NCBI RefSeq assembly: GCF_040807025.1
Contig: NC_090943.1
Location: forward strand, 2,032,356 to 2,096,355
Direction: 5' to 3'
Length of the DNA: 64,000 bases
DNA from: Struthio camelus
Lineage: Eukaryota > Chordata > Aves > Struthioniformes > Struthionidae
Shown here: positions 53,040-64,000 of the stretch, piece after piece
Position numbering within the stretch: position 1 is the first letter of the stretch
How the letters are laid out: each line of letters starts with the position of its first letter
The notes under the pieces: generated by a model
Database searches by the model: none
The model's input: the letters and a program-made list of their open reading frames with translations, nothing else
What the model was told of the DNA's origin: nothing
Position numbers and translations under genes: made by a program

Positions 53040-56000
53040 ACATTTGCAAGGTACTCCATTCAAAAGGAAACTGATGCTTACTGGGTAACAGAGCAGGCAG
53101 TTATTTCATTTCGGGTAATTTAACCAAGAAAAAAAAAAACCCAAGGCAAAACAAAACGAAAAACTTAGCGGGCTGAAGACACTGAGAAGGAAACACATTG
53201 AAAACTAGAACTGCTGCGTTTTCCCCTGAGCAGTCTGGGGAGACGTCAGCTGCCCCCAAAATCCGCAAAAAGATTCTCTTTGCCACCTCTCGCTACATCT
53301 GAAATCTTCCACTGCTCCAGTATATTCAACTGTGTCACGGACTCAGTAAGGCCATATGAAGATTTGGTGAGATTCAGTCTTCAGAAGGCATCTGAGTCTC
53401 CCCAGAGAAGGCAGAAAGGTTCATTGCCATGAACCGTCATGAAACAGCGAACCATCTTAAATCTGTTTTCCACGTGTCCTTCACCCCCTACATTCCTCTC
53501 CTTGCTCCATGCTTGGTAGAACCATTGCCCCGTTTCAGCCAATTCCAAAAGGAGGGTGGAAATCTCAGTCACCGTTTCCCTCCTGCAGATTTCATTGAGG
53601 TTGGTGGCAGAGGAGGCATCGAAGGGCCAGGGAGCATTTGGCAGCTTCCACCTGGTCACCTGCATTCGCGGCCTGGCCAGTGCGCTGGCACATGCAGAGA
53701 ACAAAATTGGGCACAGAGTGGCATTTTTGTGCCCACCCAGGGCAGCCCAGGAGTAGGGGGAGGAAATGCACCAGGAGGAGAGTTTTTACGTTGCAGGGAG
53801 GGAGCTGGAGAGACACGCACGGAGCAAGCCAGGTGCCCCCAGACCTGCTGGTGGCAGAGCGACTCGCGGAGCTCTTGCACTGGCTAGAGCACTGAGACAC
53901 TTGGAAAACATTTTTCAAATGGAAATATTAACTGAAGCCAGGACCAGCCACACTTGCTGACGGCTGGAGCCACATTCCTCGTTTTTCATGCAGCCAAAAG
54001 CTATTTCTTTCTCTGGATCCCACATGTTGTCCCCGACATGAGCCCCACTGCCTTTCTCTCACTCCTACCTTTAGTACCCCCATCCTTCAGACCTGCAAGC
54101 CACATCCTTCCCTTCCCACTTCACCCCACCGTCCCTTCTGATCTGCACAGCCACGTGTGACCTTTACTATTGCTTTCATTACACTAAGACCACTGATGTA
54201 ACGCTTGGGACCAAATTCTGCATCTTCTGCCTCTGACATTCTCCTGTTTTACTCACTCTAGAGACCATTTAAAAGCAGAGCTGGTAGAAAAAATGGGGAG
54301 GAAAAATACTGTATGTTCCGTTGGTATTGTGCTGGAATCAAAACAAGACTTTTTGTTTTTTTGTTTCCCAAATATTTCCTCCAAACATTTTTTCTTGGTT
54401 TATAATAATATTAACAGTACTAACAACTTGGCTTCACTCTGCTATTTTCCTCTTCTCTTGGTCAATTCTCAAAAGAGATCTACACTCAATTACAAGAAGA
54501 AATCTGAAAAATGGTGAAGAGTTTGAGGAAAACAATAAAAATGTCCACAAGCTGACAACTTTTCCTGATGGCTTTACTTAAAAAAAAAAAAAAGAAGAAG
54601 AAGGAATCCTCTTTTACGACCTTTTTTTATAACTTGTCATTAAAAAAATAAAAATCCACCACCTGCAAGTAGTGTGCTTTTGGCATGCTAAAAATAAGTA
54701 AGTCTTTCCTGAGACGTTGTTAATGATATTTGGTAAGCACAGATAACCAGAAGGGGCCCATTTTATTGTAAATGCTGACCGAAAAGCTCTTGAAGGCTTT
54801 TTCTAGTGAAAAATAGTTTGAGGGTTCAAGTGTGCTGTTTGGATCAATGCAGGTGGGCAGGTTTGGGATGCAAGGCTGTATGTTCCAAGAGAGCTGGAAA
54901 TGCTAAAAATTTCTTTGGAAGAAATAGTAGAATTCACTGAAGATGTAAGACAACAGGAATTCATAAACTTTAAGAAAACAAATAAATCTCATACATATCG
55001 CACATCCTAAGTGTATCTTGGATGTGCCCAGCAGGTATCGGTCACTCGGGCAACACTGAACTGAGGATACGGTCTGTGTCTCAGAGTAGCTGCACGTGTG
55101 TCAGAGTAGGTCCTCTGAATTCAGAGCCATAGCTGCGAACACTTATGGGTTACCAGGCTGACAACAGGGAGGGTGGGAATGGCATTGGAGCTTCTCGTGT
55201 TTACAGAACATCCCTGACCACCTCAATGCTGAAGAAAGGACTCTTGGAGGATACCCTGAGGGGCTGGAAGTGAGGCAGGGCACAACCCTGCTGAGGGCAT
55301 CACAGGCGGTACGCTGCTCCAACATTATCCAATTGAGGGACAAGGGGCTGCAGTCATCGCAGAGCCCTGTCCTGCTTCCCAGGGCGATCCTGACAGCTCT
55401 CCAGAGGCAGCCCAGTCTGCACCCCAACCCAGGGAGGGGTTGAGCCGCATTTATGTTGGTTTTGCCAGTACTGACAATACCTTTTTCCTCTCTGGAGGCT
55501 CTGCAGACGCCTTGTGCCTCCCTTTGTGTTTCCTTAGTTGATGCAAGGTTAGGGACACACAGTGACTGTACTTGTGAAGAAAGCGAAGTTCAGTGATTTG
55601 CCCCGGAGACTGCGCTGACATGCCGACATCACATGCTGACTGTTCCTCGCCCTCCCTGAGGTCAACCTCATTACCCAAAGCACCTAAGGGTTGGGACCCG
55701 TGTTAGCTTAAGCTCTTCTGATGGGTTCAGCAAGCCCATCTAGGAGCTTACTGAATCCAAGCAGAAGATCCTCTGTGTGGCTGTCGCAAAGTGAGGACAG
55801 GTTCATGGGGCCAGCTGCTTTGGCTTGAAGTCCTGTGGCCCCTGCTACTGCCAGCCCCCCAAATTCTGCAGGCAATGGGGAGAGAATCATGCTTTCTCTC
55901 ACTGGGTTTCAATCACTAATCTATACAAGTTCAAAACTGCCCCCTCTCCCCACACTTCCTGACTACACAGCGATCAAAGGTGCTATAGAAAGGTGTATGA

Positions 56001-57394
56001 GACTGGTAGAAGTCAGCTGCAGAGGTAAGAATTGAACCTGTGCCTCCTAAAACATATTCTATTTCCTTACCCCATCATATTTTGTTAGAAGAAGCATCAC
56101 AAGTCCCGAGACCTCCTTGTTACTAGTGAAAGAAAATAACCTCTCTGTGACAGTGCTCATGCATTCCTTTGTAGAAGAGGAACAGGAAAAAAAAAACCCT
56201 CCAGTGGTAGTGAAGGACTAATAATGTTGGAAGATTTCATTGGTGGCCTTGGAGGAGGTTAAGAAGCTTGGTTTGCTTTCCAACAAGAAAGAATACGAAA
56301 GATTTTTCTCACCCTGTTGGTAAACATTATGAATGGATTGACCTGCAAAAGTGCAGGATGATGGAAAAATAAACTGGTTTAAACTGTCAGAGAACAAAGC
56401 TTGTATGAGACATTCAGAGAAAGTTTCTGTCCTTCAGATGAGTCATGTTTGGGATGAGCCCCTGGGAAGAGAGCAGGATTCATGTTCCTAGGTGATTTTA
56501 AGATGTCACCTTGTTAGAGGAAACTGAGGCTATGGCATTAGAGGGGCTAGGAGGAGAGCACTGTATCAAACACAGACTCCTCCTCTAGCTGAACTCTTTG
56601 AGCTCTATTGCCATCCTGGTCCTTGGACAGGTCAGTGCATCTTGATCCTACCTTGCAACATCCTGTTGCTGCTGTCTCAAACCTTGGCATAACAATAACG
56701 TAAAAATGAATGTTCCGATGTGATCCTCATTAGCAGAGTTACTTGCGTTTCCCAAAGACACCTCAGGCGGCTGTACTCCTCCAGATCTCAGAAATCCTCT
56801 TACTTACCTTAGGCAATTATTTCCAAAGATCACTTCCAAACAGCCCAAATTACTCCTTCCTTCCCTTCCTAGGCACAAAATGCTGACACAACTGCTTCTG
56901 TATGCAATTGTAATACTCTCATCACCTAGTTTTGAGACACTCTCATTACTTCCACAAGATAAGCTGAGCAAGAGCAGAGCTCAGCTTCTCATTCTGCCAT
57001 GGCGCCTCTGCACTACGAAACGGCTGCCTCCTCTAGTTTCCAGACGCATTTCCTGTAAGGCTATTTCTTTTCTTCCCTTCTCAGCCTGTCTTCCCAGCTC
57101 CCTGAAGGCCTCACTCTCAGAAACCCTGTTTCAGTCGGGTTCTTCCTGGATAACCTGACACCAAACAACACCCTTGGGTTCCCCATCACTTCTTGGTCCT
57201 ATTATTCATGGAAGACTTTTTTGGATAGCAAAGGTGGCATCTAGTACTGCACACTTCTTATGCCCTATATAAATATATATAAAAACTTCAACCAAAACTT
57301 CGGCTGAAGTCAATCACAAGGGTTTAGGGAACAAGGCCCTCACTGAAATACCATCTTCAGTCTAAGGTATGTGTGCTGGGAGACACAGTGCTAA

Positions 57395-57470
57395 ATGTTG
57401 CTTTCATTCACTGTCTTCTCAAGGCTGTGGTGGAGCAGAGACTAGAACTCAGGTCTCCAGCAGACAGCTT
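57395..57470 (+). mobile_element. Possible MIR-like SINE relic
   Basis: The phrase ctcaaggctgtggtggagca followed by gagactagaactcaggtctc resembles the MIR 3' half (..aaggtcacacagc..gtggcagagc..gggattcgaaccca..). A short segment, so the call is tentative. Confidence 0.3.
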
Positions 57471-57656
57471 CTTCTCGTCCAGCTCTGCAGAGGAGGTACC
57501 ACCACCACTAAATAAGCGGTTTGAGAAGAAAGAGGCATTTGGGGCTTTGTCAGTTTGCTGTCTAACTAGAAGTTACCAGCATCCCAGTGAAAGGCACCGA
57601 ATGACATGGTTCACCACTTTCAATTGCAATATGCTGGTCAGGGGTAATGCTTTAAG

Positions 57657-59573
57657 TCACAGAATCACAGAATCACAGAATCTTTTAGGTTGGAAGGGAC
57701 CTCTGGAGATCATCTAGTCCAACCTCCCTGCTCAAGCAGAGTCCTCTAGAGCATATTTCCCAGGATCACGTCCAGACGGCTTTTGAATATCTCCAGGGAA
57801 GGAGACTCCACTCCCTCTCTGGGCAGCCTGTTCCAATGCTCTGTCACCCTCACAGCCAAGAAGTTTTTTCTCAGGTTCAGATGGAACTTCCTGTGGTTCA
57901 GTTTCTGCCCGTTGCCTCTTGTCCTGTTGCTGGGCACCACGGAGAAGAGGCTGGCCTCATCCTCTTGACACTCCCCCTTCAGATACTTGTACACGTTGAT
58001 GAGATCGCCTCTCAATCTTCTCTTCTCCAGGCTCAACAGGCCCAGCTCTCGCAGCCTTTCTTCCTAGGAGAGGTGCTCCAGTCCCCTAATCATCTTGGTA
58101 GCCCTCCGCTGGACTCTCTCCAGGAGTGCCATGTCTCTCTTGTCCTGGGGAGCCCAGAACTGGACACAGCACTCCAGGTGAGGCCTCACCAGGGCTGAGG
58201 AGAGGGGCAGGATCACCTCCCTCCACCTGCTGGCAACACTCTGCCTCATGCACCCCAGGAGACCAGTGGCCTTCTTGGCCACAGGGGCACACTGCTGGCT
58301 CATGGTCAACTTGTTGTCCACCAGCACACCCAGGTCCTTCTCGGCAGAGCTGCTTTGCAGCAGGTCAACCCCCAGCCTGTCCTGGTGCATGGGGTTATTC
58401 CTGCCTAGGTGCAGGACCTTGCACTTGCCTTGGTTGAACTTCATGAGGTTCCTCTCCGCCCAGCTCCTCAGCCTGTCCAGGTCCCTCTGAAGGGCAGCAC
58501 AGTCTTCTGGTGTGTCAGCCACTCCTCCCCCCGTTTAGTGTCACCAGCAGACTTGCTGAGGGTGCACTCTGTGCCTTCATCCAGGTTATCGAGGAATACA
58601 TTGAACAAGACTGGAGCCAGGACTGACCCCTGGGGGACACCGCTAGCTACAGGCCTCCAGCTTGACTCTGCACCATTCACCACAACCCTCTGAGCTTGGC
58701 CATCCAGCCAGTTCTCAAGCCACCTCACCGTCCACTCATCTAGCCCACACTTCCTGAGCTTACCTAGGAGGATGTGATGGGAGACAGTGTCAAAAGCCTT
58801 GCTGAAGTCCAGGGAGACAACATCCACTGCTCTGCCCTCATCTACCCAGCCAGTCATTCCGTCATAGAAGGCTATCAGATTGGTCAAGCACGATTTCCCT
58901 TTGGTGAATCCATGCTGACTACTCCTGATCACCTTCTTGTCCTCCATATGCTTAGTGAGGACCTCCAGGAGGAGCTGTTCCATCACCTTTCCCAGGATGG
59001 AGGTGAGGCTGACAGGCCTGTAGTTTCCTGGCTCCTCCTTCTTGCCCTTTTTGAAGACTGGCGTGACATTGGCTTTCTTCCAGTCCTCAGGCACCTCTCC
59101 TGATCTCCAGGACCTTTCCAAGAGGATGGAGAGAGGCCTAGCGATAACATCCGCCAGCTCCCTCAGCACTCGTGGGTGCATCCCATCGGGGCCCATGGAT
59201 TTGTGGGTGTCAAGTTTGGACAAAAGATCTCTAACCTGATCCTCCTCTGCCAAGGGAGAGTCTTCCTTTCTCCAGCCTTCCTCTCTTGTCTCCAAGGTCT
59301 GGAATTCCTGAGGACTGGCCTTAGCAGTGAAGACGGAAGCAAAGGCAGCATTCAATAACTCTGCCTTCTCTGTATCCTTCGTCACCAGGGCACCCGCCCC
59401 ATTCAGCAGCGGGCCCACGTTTTCCCTAGTCTTCCTTTTGCTATTGATGTATTTGAAGAACCCCTTCTTGTTGTCCTGGACATCCCTTGCCAGATTTAAT
59501 TCCAACTGGGCCTTAGCCTTCCTTGTCGCATCCCTGCACACTCTGACAACGTCCCTATATTCCTCCCAAGTCA
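57657..59573 (-). mobile_element. Avian CR1 LINE, 5' truncated, degraded
   Basis: A non-LTR retrotransposon copy on the minus strand. The 3' end carries the CR1 hallmark of tandem 8-mers (tcacagaa repeated three times on the plus strand at 57657-57683). The coding part begins at TWEEYRD and covers the reverse-transcriptase domain only; the endonuclease and ORF1 are missing. RT landmarks are visible: [46 protein letters not shown] and [14 protein letters not shown]. The catalytic FADD-type motif has become SAGD, a frameshift lies at about 58525, and an amber stop occurs at about 58065 in the C-terminal domain. It is therefore inactive. The sequence is the type found in bird genomes. Confidence 0.97.
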
Positions 59574-59859
59574 AAAATGTGGTTTATTTTTCTGCTTCTG
59601 CATGCCATTTTATTACAGTCAGTCTTTGCCCATTTTCTCTGGCTAGACTGTAAACTCTTCCATGAGTCTCAGTACCTGAGGTGTCTGAAGGTTACTATTA
59701 TAGTGTATCCATTCATCTTACAGTTGCCTGGGCTGTCCTGAATACTCCCTTACAGTAGTACAGTCCTACAGAGTAGTTAGAGAAGTACAGATTACCGTAG
59801 TTTTAGAACAGATGTGCCTGGCAGCTCTCCTTACTCCCTGAAGGTTGAAATCTCAGGGC

Positions 59860-59931
59860 ATGGAAATTGTAGCCATTATTACAAGCCAATATAGTATGGA
59901 AATTACAGCCATTATTACAAGCCAATATGGT
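59860..59931. repeat. 36 bp tandem duplication
   Basis: Two adjacent 36-base copies beginning atggaaatt and ending caatatagt (59860-59895) and caatatggt (59896-59931), differing at three positions. It lies just upstream of the CR1 insertion but outside it. Confidence 0.85.
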
Positions 59932-60300
59932 ATTCAGGAGGGAGGAAGCAAACACTGAGATGTCACTCCTGCGGGACTTGCCGTCTGGAGGTAGAAAGGC
60001 CAGTCACAGTGTGCTTTGTGAAAGGGCTGCATCACATGCGTATCACATTTTGCACGACACAGCCCCTTTCTTCATCTCTGTTTGCCCACCAGAACCTAGT
60101 CGGAAAACCCAGCATGTTGCAGGTTGCTCCAGTTGAGGCGAGAGGGCGAGAGAGGCACTTTCGGGCCATGCGTGCTCATTGCCCAGTCTGCATCCCCTGG
60201 GTGCAATGAGGGCTATTCTCTCCTGCCTGCTATGTTTCCCATGCCTCCTCCCTCCTTTCCTTCCCCCTAGTCTCAATGCCGATTTCTATGCAAGCAGTGC

Positions 60301-60560
60301 ATGCATGTGGAGAACACATTAAAACCATCTGCGAGGCTGCTTGGCAGCTGGATAAATGCAAACATGGTCTCGAGGTGTTTATCTAGGGGTATGGAATATA
60401 AATCAACCCGACTTATTCTGGCACCATGTAAGGCACCAGGGAGACCACATTTGGAATACGGTGTGCAATTGTGGTCACTCTATTACGGGAAGGACATTTG
60501 GTGGATTGGAAACAGGCAGGGAGGAGCAACCAAAAAAATGACCCAGCATTTTGGGGCAGG
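60301..60560 (+). mobile_element. Old CR1/L3-like LINE relic
   Basis: The plus-strand translation contains APGRPHLEYGVQLWSLYYGK, which matches the shape of the C-terminal reverse-transcriptase region of CR1-clade elements (RPHLEYxVQxW), followed by a degenerate continuation. It opens a 238-codon frame to 61017, but the later part has no recognisable similarity. Orientation is opposite to the young CR1 700 bases away. Confidence 0.5.
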
Positions 60561-63500
60561 AGGGGGGAAAAAGGGAGGGCTGGATGGGCTGTGCCTCTGC
60601 ATGGGGGGTGTTTGTCTGGTGCAGCAGATTATTCCAAGTGTGGCTGTCAGAGCTTGTGTGTGTCTGAATGCATATATGTACAGATCTGTAGGTGGGACTG
60701 TATATAGGAAGAGGAATATGTTTGTTGATCTCTATTGTGCAATGCAGGTGGAGTGCATGCCTCTTTTGGGGAAAGATCCTCTGCGTGCGTCCCAGGGCGT
60801 TCAAATGGATAGCTGGGGACATAGTGCTGCAGTGCCTTTCCGCGGACTTGTGCATGGTGCATCCCATGCCAGTGCATGCCTCTGTGAACACCTCTGTGTG
60901 CGTATGGATACTGTGTATCGGCCAGCAGGAGAAGAGGGCAAGGAGAGGGGAGGGACGTGTGCAAGTCCTGCATGTTATTACTCAGAGACCTTCGCTGGGC
61001 TACACACCGTGGCTTAATGGGCAAAATGTCCCTTGCGTGCTCAGCGCTGAAGGAACTGGACTTTGAAAGGGAAGGATGCGTGGAGCAGCAGGGGCTGTTC
61101 CAAGTCACACGTTGTCCCTAGGCAGAGTGGGAAAGCCACAAGATGATGAGTGCTACTGGCCAACTGTCAACACAACATAGCCACCTAGCCATCACCAGCT
61201 CATTCCACATGCAGCCTGTCCCCACTCTGCCCTTGCATCCCAAAAGATGAAACGTCACCTTAACACCCCTGCTAATGAAACCTGATGTGGCAGTACTGGT
61301 CTGGCTCAGCCCAGGCAACCCCTTTTTCTCATTCCAGTGTGCCTAATTCTTCTAAAACCCTCCAGAGCTCTTCCGGAGGGAATTGTGCCGGTCACATCAA
61401 TCATTAAAAATAAGTGTAGAAATAAACGTGATAAGTAGTATTGCAAACTATCTGCTCCTACATGCTGCTCATTCACTCTTTCTCTACATTACTATACATA
61501 TCTCACTCACGGTACATTTATGGCTACTGTAGCTCTTGTGACCTGTTTGTCCTGTGCATTGCAAGACCTGTATACCTGCTCAGCAGACGTTCCTTATTGG
61601 GATGGGAAGGCCTTGGCCCATAAATTTTTGCAGGAAGAGGCCAGGTGTCAATACTTCTTGTTTCTTGCTAGCTCTAACTCAGGCACAGGTTGGCAAGTAG
61701 CCAGATGGGAAGAGTGAGCTACCAACGCTTGCAAGTCATCAAGGCCTACTGACTTGAACATTAGCTGTAGCGGATGGACGTGGTGGGAGAAGGCACCTCT
61801 CCGTAGGGCTTCAGCTAACTTCTGACCCATCCAAGAACCGCAGATGCAATGGAAAAAACAAGACCTGACCAAGACTCACTGATTACATCCACAGTAATTA
61901 ATAAAATAGACCGTAGCCTGTTCTCAGGCCCTGCAGGCTGAGTGGCACAGCACGGCTCACATCCATGTGTCCAACCTCCCCTCATCCACACTCCAACAGA
62001 GTGGTCTCGTCTGTGCTGTCAGCTGAAAAGGACTCCTGGCGCATACTGGCCCCCAAGCAGTGTCCACTGGGGCAGTGACGGCAGTCCCAGGCCAAAACTG
62101 TGCCAGGAGGGTGCTAGCAAGGGGCAGTCTGGTTGACTGCAGGACAATATTTGAGCCCATGCCCTGGCCCTGCCTTGCTGAGCCGCTCAGACTGACAGCA
62201 GAAGCGGGGAGAAGCTAGAGAAAGAGGGAGGACATGTGGGGTTTACACAGGTCTGGGGTGTGTAGGACAAATCTTGAGTGTCCTAGATGCCTTTGTCTCC
62301 CCTTAACTTCCAGCATACCTGAGGCTACTCGTATCCTCCAAGGAGACCTTGGCAGGCTGGGTGATGAGGGGACGGTGGCTGAGTCTCTGGAGAGAAAACC
62401 TGAAGCAGACTCTGCACTTCTGCGAGCCCAAAGAGAGTCTGGGCTTGTGGATGGGTCCTTTAGGGACAATGGAGCCATAAACGCAGGCGGGCAACTCACA
62501 TACCTTGGATAAATATGCATGGCTTCTTAACTAAAAATAACCCTTTTCTGTAGCAAATGAGAGGTTTATTTTTTAAAAAAACAAGCCATTTCAAGGCAAG
62601 CTGCAACACCTAGGACACTGAGAAAGGACTGCCGATGGCCTTCGCTAATAACAGGTTTGTGTAAAAATCTCTCTTCCCCCACAAAATGTCCCATCTCCTT
62701 TTCCAAACCAGGGCAAGACAGGCTTTTAATTCATGGATTAAAAAAAAAAAAATCAGGTCTGATGGCTTATGGCTGGGAATTTCACTTCATCCCCTTCCAG
62801 GTTTAACTTTGGGGTGGCATCAGGCTGCCCACCATGGCTGAAATGTAATATTTATGTACGTAGAAGAGAAATTCTAGGGTTTCCTGTTCTTTCTGAAAGG
62901 CTTTCATCTGGAGACTAAATTTAAAAAAAGAAGGAAAAAGAAAAGAGAAAAGAAGAAAGAAAGCCAAATGCTTGTGGAGACAGTTGTATGTGTGTGGATT
63001 TTTTTTTTTTCTTTTTTTGTGGGGGTCTCTCTCTCTCAGTGCTTTAGCCAAAAATGGCAGATGGAGAACATATCTTGAAGCAGGGCTGCATGGAGGTACA
63101 CTGGACTGGTAGGTGGCTGTGCTTAGCCCAGCATCCCCATGGACAGGTCCACATAGGCTGCTGCCTCTGTTTCACCCCAGTTCAGCTTGGACTAGAGCCC
63201 ACGGCAGGTTCTCAGGCTCAGAAATACACCTGGGAGGTCTCTAGGGGGAGATGCATAGTCTCTCCTAAGAGGACTGTAGGGCTTTCATCCTGTATCAGCT
63301 ACCTTTTAACTAACCAAAGATAATGTTGTTAGGGAAAAAAAAAGGGGAGGAACTTGGAGTTTTTACTCCTAAATAGTGGTTCATTGCCACTGAAGGAATC
63401 TAAAATTTATATCGATTGTTTGCCTTTTTTTTTGCTAAGACTTTCCTTTGGGCTATCTGCCACGGTAGCAATCACTCATCTAGAAGCCATATGTTCCTCA

Positions 63501-64000
63501 CACCCCAGAAATGCTTGGTGAGTCTATGCTTCCCTCTTGGTAAGAGTCAGAGGAACTAACGCTGCTCAGTCCCTATAACCTTTCTCAGAACAGAACTTAG
63601 GTATGGCTCTAGTTAAATTGCATCCAGCTTATTTCAGCTGAACAAGATATTGCTGAGCCATGGTAGCTGAGGGTAGAAAATATATTTAAATACTCCAGTT
63701 TGCAGCTGTTTGCCTCGTCTCTCAGGGCTTGGGTCAGGGATAAGAGGAAAGTTAAACCCAAGAAAGACAATGAACAGCCCTTCCACTCTCTACAGGAAGG
63801 GTGAACACAGATACTCTCTATGCTCCCATCAACCCTTTCCTTTTTTCGCAACATCCAGTTCAAGTTCTAGGTCTACTAGCCAATTTTTAAGGCCATTTTT
63901 AGTAGCTGGAACTATACTAAAATCAGGCCTGGCAAAAAGACGAAGCCAGTGTTGGCAGGGCCTATGAGGTTACAGGTTGATCGGGAGAACTGCGCAACAA

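Larger units (their letters stand above)
49844..64000 (-). other. PTH1R: Upstream PTH1R intron or 5' region, incomplete
   Basis: At least 14.2 kb precedes the first recognised exon. I found no exon with the N-terminal PTH1R signature. Recognised contents: a C12 run (53028-53039), simple A/T tracts (54580-54610), SINE-like words near 56000 and 57395-57470, the CR1 at 57657-59573, a 36 bp tandem duplication at 59860-59931 and an older CR1-like relic at 60301-60560. Sequence from 61000 to 64000 shows only poly(A)/poly(T) tracts. Confidence 0.6.

Noticed and set aside
55451..55678. Minus frame with EGEEQSACDVG, considered as the missing N-terminal PTH1R exon
   Set aside because: Only EEQ and one Cys match; the spacing and hydrophobic helix pattern of the PTH1R N-terminus are absent.
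58126..58693. Plus-strand frames opposite the CR1 (94-120 codons)
   Set aside because: Antisense shadows of the reverse-transcriptase coding strand.
62803..63051. Minus frame after a long pyrimidine tract (MKAFQKEQETLEF), considered as the PTH1R exon with the first cysteine
   Set aside because: It lacks the cysteine and the expected TKEEQI/LLHxAQ pattern; the pyrimidine tract is a simple repeat.

Overview
The window is vertebrate nuclear DNA, most likely avian. It carries one recognisable protein-coding gene, the parathyroid hormone/PTHrP receptor PTH1R, on the minus strand. Eleven consecutive coding exons lie between 49843 and 12350. They run from the exon holding the second to fourth conserved ectodomain cysteines through all seven membrane segments to the C-terminal tail ending ETVM and its stop codon. 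Every splice junction is GT/AG and the phases close exactly: 1436 coding bases, made of 2 bases finishing a split Asp codon, 477 further residues and a stop. The signal-peptide exon and the exon with the first ectodomain cysteine were not found and probably lie beyond base 64000.

The bird assignment rests on a 1.9 kb, 5'-truncated CR1 retrotransposon of avian type (57657-59573, minus strand), on low repeat density, and on the receptor sequence itself. Two older CR1 relics (about 18571-18900 and 22825-23275) look like families better known from turtles and crocodilians, so they probably predate birds. MIR-like, hAT-like and other ancient relics are scattered through the introns.

Layout: 1-12349 is the 3' flank of PTH1R. 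It has no gene I can name, but it holds a paired AATAAA on the plus strand near 1.7 kb (possibly the end of a convergent gene; CCDC12 occupies that position in mammals), a terminal-exon-like minus-strand reading frame near 2.6 kb, an octamer/MEF2-like cluster near 6.36 kb and an AT-rich block near 9.2-9.5 kb. 12350-16936 holds the tail, TM7, TM6/7 and TM5 exons. 16937-30419 holds the TM3 to TM4/ECL2 exons in large introns, including a 100 bp CpG-dense pocket with an 18 bp alternating purine-pyrimidine run. 30420-36501 holds the TM1 and TM2 exons, a candidate extra membrane-segment exon and a degenerate GTGCA-rich minisatellite. 36502-48568 is a 12 kb intron with a 350 bp pentanucleotide array. 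48569-49843 holds the two ectodomain exons. 49844-64000 is upstream intron containing the CR1.

No bacterial-type operon, CRISPR array, rRNA gene or tRNA gene was seen. The most interesting leads are the unexplained 77 nt candidate exon inside the PTH1R intron (31884-31960), the graded AAAAG/AAAGG/AAGGG array, and the frame-preserving 42 nt TM7 micro-exon that follows a weak splice donor.
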